DNA of 64,000 bases from Massilia endophytica (lineage in GTDB: Bacteria; Pseudomonadota; Gammaproteobacteria; Burkholderiales; Burkholderiaceae_D): positions 3,410,001 to 3,474,000 of the forward strand of contig NZ_CP088952.1 in NCBI RefSeq assembly GCF_021165955.1, read 5' to 3'. Of the stretch, positions 8,268 through 16,984 are shown one piece after another. The notes below the pieces were generated by a model, which saw only the letters and a list, made by a program, of their open reading frames with translations, ran no database searches and was not told where the DNA came from. The stretch's first letter is position 1. Each line of letters begins with the position of its first letter. A program made the position numbers and the translations under genes.

Positions 8268-9227
8268 GGCCAGTGTCTTCTTGATAATGGCCGCCAGTTT
8301 GGTGGCGTAATTCGGATCGGTGGCGTAGCCCGCCTTCTGCAGCCCGCGCGCGAAGCTGGCGGCGTCGCCGCCGCTGGCCAGCACTTTCTCGTAGCGCGGA
8401 TTGTTGGTGATGAGCTTGGCGTAGTCCTTGAAGCTGTCCGCGTAGCTGTCGTAGGCGCGGAACTTCTCCACCCGGCGCTGCGCCCGGCCGTTCACGTATT
8501 CCGTGGTCACCGCCTCCACCACCTTGCCCTTCCAGTCGGCGCCGGCCTTGATGCCGAAGAGATTGTGGCTGGCGCTGCCGTCGCGGCCCTTGATCTCGCG
8601 CCGGCCCCAGCCGCTCTCCAGGGCGGCCTGGCCCAGCATGAACTTGGCCGGGATGCCGGTGGCGCGGCTGGCCTCCTCGGCGTGGCTGGCGAGCTTGTCC
8701 TGGAAGGCCTTCACGTGCGGCAGGCGCGAACCGCCCGCGGCGCCGGACGCCGCGGCGGCCGTGTCCACGGCGCTGGCGCCGCCGGCCGCCTCGATGGAGC
8801 GCTGCAGGCGCGCCGCGTCGAGCAGGCTGCGCGAGAAACCGCCGTCCTTGAGCACGGCGCCGTCGCTCTCCACGCCGCTGGCCACGGCCGCGTCCATGCC
8901 CTGCACGCCGCTGGTCTTGGACAGCTGCCGGATCAGCACGTCGGCCAGGCCCACGCCCTTCTTGGCCAGGTTCTGGCTGGTCTGCTGGTCCAGCATGGTG
9001 GTAAACATCTTGGTCTGCTGGTTGTCCAGCATGCCTTCCGCCGGGGCCGCCTCGCGCATGCTCTTCATCATCATGTTGATGAACATCGCTTCGAACTGCT
9101 GGGCAGCCGTCTTCAGCGCCTCCGGCGAACCGGCCTGCGCGGAACGGCGCAGGTCGCCCAGGCCCTTGCTGTCGATGGCAAGGTCGGGCGCGCTCAGTTC
9201 CTTCGGGCTGCTGGTCTGGCGGATCAT
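8265..9227 (-). CDS. flgJ: Flagellar rod-cap protein and peptidoglycan hydrolase FlgJ
   Basis: 320 residues, the two-domain form. Residues 1-105 are the rod-cap domain (AAQQFEAMFINMMMKSMRE). After an Ala-rich linker, residues 170-320 are a glucosaminidase-type domain with the catalytic glutamate E204 in GQAALESGWG, then HNLFGIKAG and the EKFRAYDSYADSFKDYA motif. It caps the growing rod and opens the cell wall for it. It follows flgI in the flgB-flgJ operon. The sigma-28 promoter of flgK overlaps its last codons. Confidence 0.95.
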   Translation of the reverse strand: MIRQTSSPKELSAPDLAIDSKGLGDLRRSAQAGSPEALKTAAQQFEAMFINMMMKSMREAAPAEGMLDNQQTKMFTTMLDQQTSQNLAKKGVGLADVLIRQLSKTSGVQGMDAAVASGVESDGAVLKDGGFSRSLLDAARLQRSIEAAGGASAVDTAAAASGAAGGSRLPHVKAFQDKLASHAEEASRATGIPAKFMLGQAALESGWGRREIKGRDGSASHNLFGIKAGADWKGKVVEAVTTEYVNGRAQRRVEKFRAYDSYADSFKDYAKLITNNPRYEKVLASGGDAASFARGLQKAGYATDPNYATKLAAIIKKTLA

Positions 9228-9236
9228 GGCTGGTCC

Positions 9237-10355
9237 TTAGATGATTTCCAGCTCGGCGCGCAGGGCGCCGGAGGTCTTCATGGCCTGCAGGATGGCCAGC
9301 AGGTCCTGGGGCGAGGCGCCGATGGCGTTCAGGGCCTTCACCACGTCGGCCAGGGCGGCGCCGCCCGGCAGCATGATGACCTTGCCGTTATCCTTCTTGA
9401 TGTCGACCTGGCTGTTCTGCGTCACCACGGTCTGGCCGCGCGAGAAGGCGTTCGGCTGGCTCACCTGGGGCTCGCTGTTGACCGAAACGGTGAGGTTGCC
9501 GTGCGAGATGGCGCACGCCTCCAGCGTGACGGCCTGGTTCATCACCACCGAGCCCGTGCGGGCGTTCATGATGACTTTGGCAGCCAGCTTGGCCGGATTC
9601 ACGTCCAGCTGCTCGAGCTCGCCGATAAAGGCCACGCGCTGGTCGCTGCCGTTGGGGGATTGCACGCGGATCACGCGGCCGTCCAGGGCATAGGCGATGC
9701 CGCTGCCCCATTTGTCGTTGATGGCCTGCACCACGCGGCTGGCGGTGGAGAAATCGGTGTTGTGCAGCTCCAGGCGGATATTGCCGCCCTCGCCCACATT
9801 GCTGGCCACGGCGCGTTCCACCGTGGCGCCGTTGGAAATGCGGCCCACGGACAGGTGATTCACCTGCACGGAAGCGCCGCCGCCCGGCGCCTGGGCGCCC
9901 ACGCCGCCCACCACCAGATTGCCCTGGGCCATGCCGTAGACCTGGCCGTCCGCGCCCTTCAGGGGCGTCATCAGCAGGGTGCCGCCGCGCAGGCTCTTGG
10001 CATTGCCCATGGACGACACGGTGACGTCGAGCTGCTGGCCCGGCTGGGAGAACGGCGGCAGCGAGGCGGTGACCACCACGGCGGCCACGTTCTTCAGCTG
10101 CATGTTGATGCCCGCCGGCAGGGTGATGCCCATCTGCTGCAGCATGGAGGCAATGCTCTGCACGGTGAACGGGGTCTGGGTGGTCTGGTCGCCCGTGCCG
10201 TCCAGGCCCACGACGAGGCCGTAGCCCATCAGCTGGTTCTGGCGCACGCCGGCGATGCTGGCGAGATCCTTGATGCGCTCCGCCTGCACGGCGGGCGCCA
10301 GCAGCAGCGCCAGGCTCAGGCCCAGCACCTTGCAGGTCGTGGCGAAGGTCTTCAT
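9237..10355 (-). CDS. flgI: Flagellar P-ring protein FlgI
   Basis: 372 residues, normal length. A clear signal peptide (residues 1-25, ending APAVQA) precedes the conserved start RIKDLASIAGVRQNQLMGYGLVVGLDGTGDQ. The mature protein forms the periplasmic P-ring in the peptidoglycan layer. The last codons lie nine bases before flgJ, and the start is two bases from the flgH stop, consistent with one transcript. Confidence 0.97.
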   Translation of the reverse strand: MKTFATTCKVLGLSLALLLAPAVQAERIKDLASIAGVRQNQLMGYGLVVGLDGTGDQTTQTPFTVQSIASMLQQMGITLPAGINMQLKNVAAVVVTASLPPFSQPGQQLDVTVSSMGNAKSLRGGTLLMTPLKGADGQVYGMAQGNLVVGGVGAQAPGGGASVQVNHLSVGRISNGATVERAVASNVGEGGNIRLELHNTDFSTASRVVQAINDKWGSGIAYALDGRVIRVQSPNGSDQRVAFIGELEQLDVNPAKLAAKVIMNARTGSVVMNQAVTLEACAISHGNLTVSVNSEPQVSQPNAFSRGQTVVTQNSQVDIKKDNGKVIMLPGGAALADVVKALNAIGASPQDLLAILQAMKTSGALRAELEII

Positions 10356-10357
10356 GG

Positions 10358-11005
10358 TCAGAATGGCAGCAGGCTGAGGAAGAAGCGCGAGGCCATGGAG
10401 CTCAGCTCGGCACGGTCCACGTGGGAATTGGTGCGGTATTCGACGCGCGCATCGGCGATGGCGGTCGAGGCCACGGTGTTGCCGGGGCCGATGGAATCGG
10501 GGTTCACCATGCCGGAGATGCGGATGAACTCGGTGCCCTTGTTCATGGCGATCTGCTTCTCGCCCGCCACGATCAGGTTACCGTTGGGCAGCACCTCGAC
10601 CACGGTGGCGCCGATATTGCCCGTGAAGGTGTTGCTGGCCGACTGGTTGTCCGCATCGGCGAACTTGTTGTTGGCGCTGGTGGACAGGTCGGCGCCGAAC
10701 TTCCCTTGCAGGGGGCCCGGCACGCCGAAGTTCACGCTGCCCGACTTGCTGGCCGAGCTCGCGCCCGATTTCACGGCGGAGGTGCGCTCGGTGATGGCGA
10801 TATTGATCACGTCGCCGATCTGGCGCGCGCGGCGGTCTTCGAAGGCGGGGCGGTAGCTGCTTGCCTGGTAGATGGAACCGTTGGTCGGCGCGGGCTGGGC
10901 CACCACCAGGGGACGGGCCGTGGTGGGACCGGCCACGATGCTGGTGGGGGTGCTGGCGCAGCCGGCCAGGGCGGCGGCGGTCAGGGCGATAAGGGCTTTG
11001 TTCAT
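10358..11005 (-). CDS. flgH: Flagellar L-ring lipoprotein FlgH
   Basis: 215 residues. The lipoprotein signal MNKALIALTAAALAGC has a lipobox LAGC with the acylated cysteine at residue 16. Downstream are the FlgH signatures DRRARQIGDVINIAITERTSA and GEKQIAMNKGTEFIRISG. It forms the outer-membrane L-ring bushing around the rod. It lies between flgG and flgI in the usual operon order. Confidence 0.96.
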   Translation of the reverse strand: MNKALIALTAAALAGCASTPTSIVAGPTTARPLVVAQPAPTNGSIYQASSYRPAFEDRRARQIGDVINIAITERTSAVKSGASSASKSGSVNFGVPGPLQGKFGADLSTSANNKFADADNQSASNTFTGNIGATVVEVLPNGNLIVAGEKQIAMNKGTEFIRISGMVNPDSIGPGNTVASTAIADARVEYRTNSHVDRAELSSMASRFFLSLLPF

Positions 11006-11018
11006 GGCGGTGTCTCGC

Positions 11019-11801
11019 TTACATCTGCGACAGTTTCTGCAGCATCTGGTCCGAAGTGGTGATGGCCTTGCTGTTGATCTCGTAGGCGCGCTGGGTCTGG
11101 ATCATGTTGACCATCTCCTCCACCACGTTCACGTTGGAGGTTTCCACATAGCCCTGCAGGATCACGCCGGTGCCGTTGGTGCCGGGCACATTGTCCTGCG
11201 GCGCGCCGGAGGCGCCCGTTTCGACGTACAGGTTCTCGCCCTTCGACTCCAGGCCGGTGGGGTTGATGAAGGTGGCCAGCTGGATATTGCCGATCTGCTG
11301 GGGCGCGGCCTGGCCCGGCAGGGTCACGGAAACCGTGCCATCCTTGCCCACGGTGATGCTGCTGGCATTGATGGGAATGGTGATCGCGGGCTGCAGCACA
11401 TAGCCGGTGGAGGTCACCATCTGGCCGTTCTGGTCGCGCTGGAAGGAGCCGTCGCGGGTGTAGGCGGTGGTGCCGTCGGGCAGCAGCACGGTGAAGAAGC
11501 CGTTGCCGTTGACCATCAGGTCCTTGTCGTTGCCGGTGGCCTGGGGGTTGCCCTGGGTGTGGATGCGCTCGATCGTCACGGGGCGCACACCCGTACCCAC
11601 CTGCATGCCGGAGGGAAGCTGGGTCTGCTGGGAGGAGGCGGCGCCGGGCTGCCGTACGTTCTGGTACAGCAGGTCCTCGAAGACGGCGCGCGATTTCTTG
11701 AAGCCGTTGGTGCTGACGTTGGCCAGATTGTTGGACACGGTGTCCATCTGGGTCTGCTGGGCTTCCATGCCCGTCTTGGCGATCCATAGCGAACGAATCA
11801 T
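11019..11801 (-). CDS. flgG: Flagellar distal rod protein FlgG
   Basis: 260 residues starting MIRSLWIAKTGMEAQQTQMD, the classical FlgG beginning, with the rod signature NNLANVSTNGFKKSRAVFED and the C-terminal EEMVNMIQTQRAYEINSKAI. FlgG builds the distal rod. The frame is open a further 12 codons upstream, but those residues are not FlgG-like, and a strong AGGAGA site is placed for ATG 11801. It is part of the flgB-flgJ operon. Confidence 0.97.
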   Translation of the reverse strand: MIRSLWIAKTGMEAQQTQMDTVSNNLANVSTNGFKKSRAVFEDLLYQNVRQPGAASSQQTQLPSGMQVGTGVRPVTIERIHTQGNPQATGNDKDLMVNGNGFFTVLLPDGTTAYTRDGSFQRDQNGQMVTSTGYVLQPAITIPINASSITVGKDGTVSVTLPGQAAPQQIGNIQLATFINPTGLESKGENLYVETGASGAPQDNVPGTNGTGVILQGYVETSNVNVVEEMVNMIQTQRAYEINSKAITTSDQMLQKLSQM

Positions 11802-11861
11802 CTGCTTTCTCCTGTCAGGGCAAAAGCCCTTTTTCATGAAAGCATTATGCGGCGTTCAGGA

Positions 11862-12605
11862 TCAATTCAAAGCGAGGATCTGGGTGGCTTTCGCAGCGTT
11901 ATTCTCGGCATTCTTCAACAGGCTCATTTGCGTGTCGAAGGAGCGCGCCAGGGCGATCATGTCGACCATGGCGTCCACGGGATTGACATTGGAGCCCTCC
12001 AGGGCGCCCTCGGCCAGGCGCACCGTGGCGTCCGGGTCGGCCGGCTGGCCCGAGCGCTGGCGGAACAGGCCGTCCGAGCCCCGCTCCAGCCCCGCCGTTG
12101 GCGGATTGACCAGCTTGATACGGCCCAGCACATTGGCGGGACCCGGCTGGGTCTGGTTGGTGTCGATCACGCTCACCGTGCCGTCGGCGCCGATGGCGAT
12201 CTCGGTATTGGGCGGAATGGCGATGGGGCCGTTCTCGCCCTGCAGGGTGTGCCCGGCGCCCGTCTGCAGCAGGCCGTTCTGGCTGATCTTCAGGCTGCCG
12301 TTGCGGGTATAGGCCTCGGACCCGTCGGGCGACTGCACCGCGATAAAGCCCTCCCCGCGCAGGGCCACGTCCAGCGGCCGGCCCGTGGTTTCGATGGGGC
12401 CGGCGCTGAAGTCGCTGCCCGAGGTGGCGTTGACCACGAAGCTGCGCGTGGGCAGGCCTTCGGACACCACCGGCACGGCGCGGAAGCTGTCGAGCTGGGC
12501 GCGGAAGCCGGTGGTGGCCACGTTGGCCAGGTTGTTGGCGGTGGAGGCCTGCCGGTCCAGGATGTGCCTGGCGCCGGTCATGGCGGTGTAGACGAGCTTG
12601 TCCAT
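11862..12605 (-). CDS. flgF: Flagellar proximal rod protein FlgF
   Basis: 247 residues with the typical start MDKLVYTAMTGARHILDRQA and the rod signature NNLANVATTGFRAQLDSFRA. The C-terminus (VDAMVDMIALARSFDTQMSL) matches the family. FlgF forms part of the proximal rod. It lies 20 bases after flgE and 60 bases before flgG in the operon. Confidence 0.96.
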   Translation of the reverse strand: MDKLVYTAMTGARHILDRQASTANNLANVATTGFRAQLDSFRAVPVVSEGLPTRSFVVNATSGSDFSAGPIETTGRPLDVALRGEGFIAVQSPDGSEAYTRNGSLKISQNGLLQTGAGHTLQGENGPIAIPPNTEIAIGADGTVSVIDTNQTQPGPANVLGRIKLVNPPTAGLERGSDGLFRQRSGQPADPDATVRLAEGALEGSNVNPVDAMVDMIALARSFDTQMSLLKNAENNAAKATQILALN

Positions 12606-12625
12606 GGCTTACTCCCGCATCAGGC

Positions 12626-14170
12626 TTAGCGCATGTTGACCAGGGTCTGCAGCACGGAGTCCTCGGTCTTGATGGTCTGGGCATTGGCCTGGTAGACGCG
12701 CTGGGCCGTGATCATGTCCACCAGCTGCTCGGTCAGGTCCACGTTCGACGATTCCACGGAGGAGGAGCGCATCAGGCCCATGCCGCCCTCGCCCGGCACG
12801 CCGATCTGGGGCACGCCGGAGGCCGAGCTCTCGGCCCAGGCATTGTTGCCCAGCGGCGTCAGGCCGTCCACGTTGGAGAAGTCGGCCAGCACCAGCTGGG
12901 CCAGCGGACGCGACTTGCCGTTGCTGTACTGGCCGATGATGACGCCGTTCTCGTCCGCCGCGAAGCGCTGCAGGGTGCCCGAGGAATAGCCGTCCTGGCT
13001 GGACAGTTTTTCCGAGGTGGGCTGGCCGTACTGGGTAATGCCGTCGAAGGTGGTGGCGATCGGCATGTTCAGGATGGCGCCATTGTCCGGGAAGATGGGC
13101 AGGCTGATATTGAAAGGCAGGGTCTGGGCCGGGGTCAGGGCCGCCATGGCCGCCGCGTCCAGCTGGCCGGACTTGTTGAACACCAGGGTGCCCACCTTCA
13201 CGGCCGGCACCGACACGGCCTTCTCGAAGGCGGCGTTGATGATGTCCGGGTTGTTGCCCGCGACGGCGCCCACGTCGGTCGGCGCCGTGAACAGCTCGGT
13301 GATGCGCGCAATGGTTGCCGCATCCGCGCCCTGGGCCGTCGCCTCGGCCACGACGGCGGCGCCGGCGGCGGCCGAATAGGCCTGCTGCGCGGCCAGCACG
13401 GCGGCCGGGTCAGCCGGAACGGCGTTGACGGCGGTGAAATAGTCGGCGCGCGCGGTAATGGTGGCCGCATCGGTGGTGGTGATCTGCATGACGCGCTTGG
13501 CCTGGGCTTCGCGGCCGTCGTTGCCGGCATACACATCCCATTGGCCGCCGGCCGTCTTCACATAGAACATCGACATCACGTGCTCGTTGCCCAGCGAGTC
13601 GTAGACGGGCAGCACGGTCTGCTTGTTGTAGGTGGTGGGGTCGGCCGCATCGAAGGGCACGGTGGCCGGGATCTCGGCGCGCGAGTCCAGGTTGATCTTG
13701 AAGTTGGCCTTGGTGGTCTGCACCGGCGCCAGGTCGGCGGTATCGATGACGATGGGCACGGGCGCGCCGGACAGGATCAGGCCGTCCTTGTTCGCCATGT
13801 AGCCCGTGACCTGGGCGCCCTGGGCGTTGACGAGGGTGCCGGCCTTGTCGAGCAGGAACTGGCCATTGCGGGTGTACTGCACGGCGCCGTCCACCACGGT
13901 GCGGAAGAAGCCGCCGCCGTTGATCGAGATGTCCAGCGGATTGTTGGTCGTTTCGATATTGCCCTGGGTGAACTGCTGCGCCAGGCGGGCGACGCTCACA
14001 CCGATGCCGGGGTTGTTGCCGCTCACGCCGTTCAGCGAGTTCGCGTACAGGTCGGCGAACTGGGCTTCCGAGCTCTTGAAGCCCACGGTGCTGGCGTTGG
14101 CGATGTTGTTGCCGATCACGTCGAGCGATTTGGTGGCGGCGTTCAGGCCGCTGAGACCTTGTTGGAACAT
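12626..14170 (-). CDS. flgE: Flagellar hook protein FlgE with a large Ala-rich insertion
   Basis: 514 residues, well above the roughly 400 of the enterobacterial protein. The N-terminus (FQQGLSGLNAATKSLDVIGN) and C-terminus (EQLVDMITAQRVYQANAQTI) are standard. The additional length is a roughly 90-residue Ala-rich block at about residues 232-320, between DVYAGNDGREAQAK and VKVGTLVFNKSGQL, in the surface-exposed hook domains. FlgE subunits polymerise into the hook after FlgD caps the rod. It follows flgD in the operon with no sign of frame damage. Confidence 0.96.
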   Translation of the reverse strand: MFQQGLSGLNAATKSLDVIGNNIANASTVGFKSSEAQFADLYANSLNGVSGNNPGIGVSVARLAQQFTQGNIETTNNPLDISINGGGFFRTVVDGAVQYTRNGQFLLDKAGTLVNAQGAQVTGYMANKDGLILSGAPVPIVIDTADLAPVQTTKANFKINLDSRAEIPATVPFDAADPTTYNKQTVLPVYDSLGNEHVMSMFYVKTAGGQWDVYAGNDGREAQAKRVMQITTTDAATITARADYFTAVNAVPADPAAVLAAQQAYSAAAGAAVVAEATAQGADAATIARITELFTAPTDVGAVAGNNPDIINAAFEKAVSVPAVKVGTLVFNKSGQLDAAAMAALTPAQTLPFNISLPIFPDNGAILNMPIATTFDGITQYGQPTSEKLSSQDGYSSGTLQRFAADENGVIIGQYSNGKSRPLAQLVLADFSNVDGLTPLGNNAWAESSASGVPQIGVPGEGGMGLMRSSSVESSNVDLTEQLVDMITAQRVYQANAQTIKTEDSVLQTLVNMR

Positions 14171-14194
14171 GGTTTTCCCCTGTGTGTGGTGGGC

Positions 14195-14884
14195 TTACAG
14201 AATTTGCTTGATGTCGTCCATGGTCAGCTGACCAAGGTTCGGAATATTGAGTTTCACGCCGCCGGCGCCGTTCGACACGCTGGCCACGGTGCCGAAGCTG
14301 AGGGTGCGCACTTGCTCGCTGGTCAGGGGCTCGTCCTTGACCTTGGCCTTGACGCTCAGCACGTAGTTGCCGTCGGCGATGGTGCTGCCGTCCTTCAGCT
14401 TGCCGTCCCACACCATGGGCAGGGCGCCGGCGTCGACGTCGTTCATGGTGATGGTGTGCTTGATGTTGCCGGCCTTGTCCTTGATGTCGACCGTGACTTC
14501 ATCGGCCGAGGTGGCCAGCTCCAGGCCGAAGATGCCCTTGCCTTCCGTGACCTGGATGGAGGTGCCGGGGGCGAGGATGCCGTGGTTGATGAGGCTGGTT
14601 GCCTGCAGGTTGGCGGCGGCCTGCTGGTCCGAACGCAGGGTTTCCAGCGTATCGTTGAGCTTGTTGATGCCGGTCACGGTGTTCAGCTGCGCCAGCTGGC
14701 TGGTGACCTGGGCGTTGTCGAGCGGGTTCAGCGGATCCTGGTTCTTGAGCTGGGTGATCAGCAGCGTCATGAACTTGTCCTGCTCGGCCGAGATCTTGTC
14801 GCTGGTGGAAGGCCCTTTCGGGTTCACGGCGTTCAGCAGGGCCGAGGACGGCGCGGTATTGGTATTGGTGGTGGCGACGGCCAT
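14195..14884 (-). CDS. flgD: Flagellar hook-cap protein FlgD
   Basis: 229 residues. The N-terminal export/cap segment contains QDKFMTLLITQLKNQDPLNP followed by DNAQVTSQLAQLNTVTGINKL, the FlgD hallmark. The rest is a beta-rich hook-cap domain (FLGD-like Ig fold with DGKLKDGSTIADGNYVLSV). It scaffolds hook polymerisation and is discarded afterwards. It sits between flgC and flgE as usual. Confidence 0.96.
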   Translation of the reverse strand: MAVATTNTNTAPSSALLNAVNPKGPSTSDKISAEQDKFMTLLITQLKNQDPLNPLDNAQVTSQLAQLNTVTGINKLNDTLETLRSDQQAAANLQATSLINHGILAPGTSIQVTEGKGIFGLELATSADEVTVDIKDKAGNIKHTITMNDVDAGALPMVWDGKLKDGSTIADGNYVLSVKAKVKDEPLTSEQVRTLSFGTVASVSNGAGGVKLNIPNLGQLTMDDIKQIL

Positions 14885-14886
14885 GG

Positions 14887-15291
14887 TTATTGTCCGATGG
14901 TGAGGGTTTTGAGCAGCAGCGACTTGGCTGCGTTCATGGTTTCCACATTGGTCTGGTAGGAGCGCGAGGCCGACAGCATGTTCACCATCTCGTCCACGAC
15001 ATTCACATTGGGCATGCTCACATAGCCCTTCTCGTCGGCCAGCGGGTTCTTCGGATCGTAGACCTGCTTCAGGGGCGAGGGATCCTCGATCACCTGGCGC
15101 ACCTTGACGCCGGTGGAAGCCTTGTCGCCCGCGGGCGTGGCTTCGAACACCACCTGCTTGGCGCGGTAGGCTGTGCCGTTGGCGCTGGTGGCCGAATCGG
15201 CATTGGCCAGATTCGACGCCACCACGTTCAGGCGCTGGGCCTGGGCGCTCATGGCCGAACCGGATACATTGAAAATATTAAACAGCGACAT
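14887..15291 (-). CDS. flgC: Flagellar proximal rod protein FlgC
   Basis: 134 residues beginning MSLFNIFNVSGSAMSAQAQR, with the rod signature VVASNLANADSATSANG and the C-terminal VVDEMVNMLSASRSYQTNVE. FlgC is a proximal rod subunit. Only two or three bases separate it from its neighbours flgB and flgD, so the three are tightly coupled. Confidence 0.97.
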   Translation of the reverse strand: MSLFNIFNVSGSAMSAQAQRLNVVASNLANADSATSANGTAYRAKQVVFEATPAGDKASTGVKVRQVIEDPSPLKQVYDPKNPLADEKGYVSMPNVNVVDEMVNMLSASRSYQTNVETMNAAKSLLLKTLTIGQ

Positions 15292-15293
15292 GA

Positions 15294-15710
15294 TTACTGA
15301 CCTCCCTGAATGGCCGCCAAGAGGCCCTTGATCTGGGAATTGATCAGGGTGACGCCCGCTTCATAGCGCAGCGCGTTGTCGGCGAACTGATTGCGTTCCA
15401 CATCCATGTCCACGGTATTGCCGTCGACCGAACCCTGCACCACGCCGCGGTAGAGCAGCGGCGTGCCGTCGGGCAGGGCCTTGCCGTCCTGCGCGGGCGC
15501 CCCGTAGTGCTTGGCTGCGGTGGTCTTCAGCCCGGCCTGGTTCGCATTGCCCAGCGCATTGCTGAGGGCGGCGCTAAAATCGATGTCGCGCGCCTTGTAG
15601 CCGGGCGTATCCGCGTTGGCAATATTCGAGGCGATGACGGACTGGCGCTGCGAGCGCAGGCTGAGCGCGGTCTCATTGAATCGCAGGTAATCGTCGAGTT
15701 TCCCTAGCAT
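15294..15710 (-). CDS. flgB: Flagellar proximal rod protein FlgB
   Basis: 138 residues from ATG 15710 (MLGKLDDYLRFNETALSLRS), followed by the rod signature VIASNIANADTPGYKARDID. A 20-codon upstream extension of the frame (to 15770) is not FlgB-like, and GGAG lies before 15710, so the shorter start is preferred. FlgB is the first rod subunit and this is the first gene of the flgB-flgJ operon. No confident promoter was seen in the 160-base gap to the divergent flgA. Confidence 0.95.
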   Translation of the reverse strand: MLGKLDDYLRFNETALSLRSQRQSVIASNIANADTPGYKARDIDFSAALSNALGNANQAGLKTTAAKHYGAPAQDGKALPDGTPLLYRGVVQGSVDGNTVDMDVERNQFADNALRYEAGVTLINSQIKGLLAAIQGGQ

Positions 15711-15872
15711 GGCAGCTCCATGGCATCTTCTGGTAGTGACAGGTTCGATCATACGGAGCCGGGGGCGCAAACAATCCGATGAGAAAGACGGGCTTTTCCG
15801 CCCTATTCCCCGCTTCGCTTTACACGGCCGCCTTTAAGATGGCTGCATTCCCCACTGTATGAAGTGCCCGCC

Positions 15873-16562
15873 ATGAAACTGCCGATGTTCACTGCCGCGC
15901 TGCTGCTGAGCTCCCTCGCCCAGGCGCAGACGCCGCCCAAGACGGACGCCGCCCGCCTGCGCCAGACGGTCGAGCAATTCCTGCAGGTGCAGAGCGCCGG
16001 CCTGCCGGGCAAGGTGAATGTCACGGTGGGCGCCATCGACAGCCGCACGGCGCTCGGCCCCTGCGCCGCGCCGGAGGCCTTCCTGATGCCCGGCGCGCGC
16101 GCCTGGGGCAAGACTTCGGTGGGCGTCAGGTGTGCGGCGCCCTCCACATGGACGGTATATATTCAGGCTAACGTGTCGGTGCTGGGCAACTATATTGCCG
16201 CCGGCGTGCCGCTGGCCCAGGGCCAGACCATCCAGGAAAGCCAGCTGGTGACCCTGCAGGCGGACCTGACGACCTTGCCATCCAACATCGTCACCGACAA
16301 AGCGCAGGTGGTTGGCCGCAGCAGCAATATTTCGCTCGCGGCCGGGATGCCTTTGCGTTTGGACAACATGCGGAACAAGCCCGTGGTGCAGAACGGCCAG
16401 CTGGTGCGCCTGGTGGCGGCCGGCGCCGGATTCAGCATTTCATCGGAAGGCAAGGCCACCGGCAATGCGTCGGAAGGCCAGGTGGTGCAGGTAAGGACGG
16501 CGAGCGGCCAGCAGGTCTCGGGCGTCGCCAAGGCAGGAGGTCTGGTCGAGGTCGCGTTCTGA
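15873..16562 (+). CDS. flgA: Flagellar P-ring assembly chaperone FlgA
   Basis: 229 residues from ATG 15873; a GTG three codons upstream (15864) is an alternative. A signal peptide (MKLPMFTAALLLSSLAQAQ) is followed by the FlgA layout: an N-terminal region with paired cysteines (PCAAPEAF and GVRCAAP) and a C-terminal SAF domain (NYIAAGVPLAQGQTIQESQL). FlgA is a periplasmic chaperone for FlgI. It is divergent from flgB and precedes flgM, the usual flgAMN order. Confidence 0.94.
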   Translation: MKLPMFTAALLLSSLAQAQTPPKTDAARLRQTVEQFLQVQSAGLPGKVNVTVGAIDSRTALGPCAAPEAFLMPGARAWGKTSVGVRCAAPSTWTVYIQANVSVLGNYIAAGVPLAQGQTIQESQLVTLQADLTTLPSNIVTDKAQVVGRSSNISLAAGMPLRLDNMRNKPVVQNGQLVRLVAAGAGFSISSEGKATGNASEGQVVQVRTASGQQVSGVAKAGGLVEVAF

Positions 16563-16579
16563 GGATTTGCCGGCCGGGC

Positions 16580-16606
16580 TAAAGTTTTCGCCGCCTGCGC
16601 CGATAT
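16580..16606 (+). promoter_or_regulatory. Sigma-28 (FliA) promoter for flgM-flgN
   Basis: TAAAGTTT at 16580-16587, an 11-base spacer, and GCCGATAT at 16599-16606. This is a near-perfect match to the sigma-28 consensus TAAAGTTT-N11-GCCGATAA. It lies in the flgA-flgM gap, about 50 bases before the flgM start, and gives flgM its own late promoter in addition to read-through from flgA. Confidence 0.88.
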
Positions 16607-16656
16607 ATGACTCGTGTACCGGGGTAAAAGTACTCCAACCAGACGAGGAAGATGCT

Positions 16657-16977
16657 GTGAAAATCAACGATACATTAAAGAGCACGAACGGCTTGCCGGC
16701 GTCCTCGCCCAATACGGCCGGCAGTGCGCGCACTGCCGAAAAGGCCGCGGCGACCGCGGCACAGACCCAGGCCAGCTCGGACAATGTGCGCCTGTCGGCC
16801 CAAGGACAGGCGCTGGCGGCCAGCGGCACCAGCGGCGCGAATGCGGTCTTCGACAGCAAGAAGGTCGAGCGCATCAAGCTGGCGATTGCCGATGGCCAAT
16901 TCCAGGTCAATTCGGAGAAAGTGGCGGACGGCCTGCTGGAAACGGTCAAGGACCTGCTGCACTCCCGCAAACGATAG
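16657..16977 (+). CDS. flgM: Anti-sigma-28 factor FlgM (GTG start)
   Basis: 106 residues from GTG 16657 (reading VKINDTLKS), with GAGGAAGA as ribosome site. A low-complexity Ala/Ser/Thr N-terminal half, expected for an unfolded exported protein, is followed by the sigma-binding C-terminus VERIKLAIADGQFQVNSEKVADGLLETVKDLL. FlgM holds FliA inactive until the hook is finished and FlgM is exported. The frame is open upstream to 16567, but that part overlaps the sigma-28 promoter and is not FlgM-like. FliA itself is encoded at 19043-19774. Confidence 0.94.
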   Translation: MKINDTLKSTNGLPASSPNTAGSARTAEKAAATAAQTQASSDNVRLSAQGQALAASGTSGANAVFDSKKVERIKLAIADGQFQVNSEKVADGLLETVKDLLHSRKR

Positions 16978-16984
16978 GTAGAAC

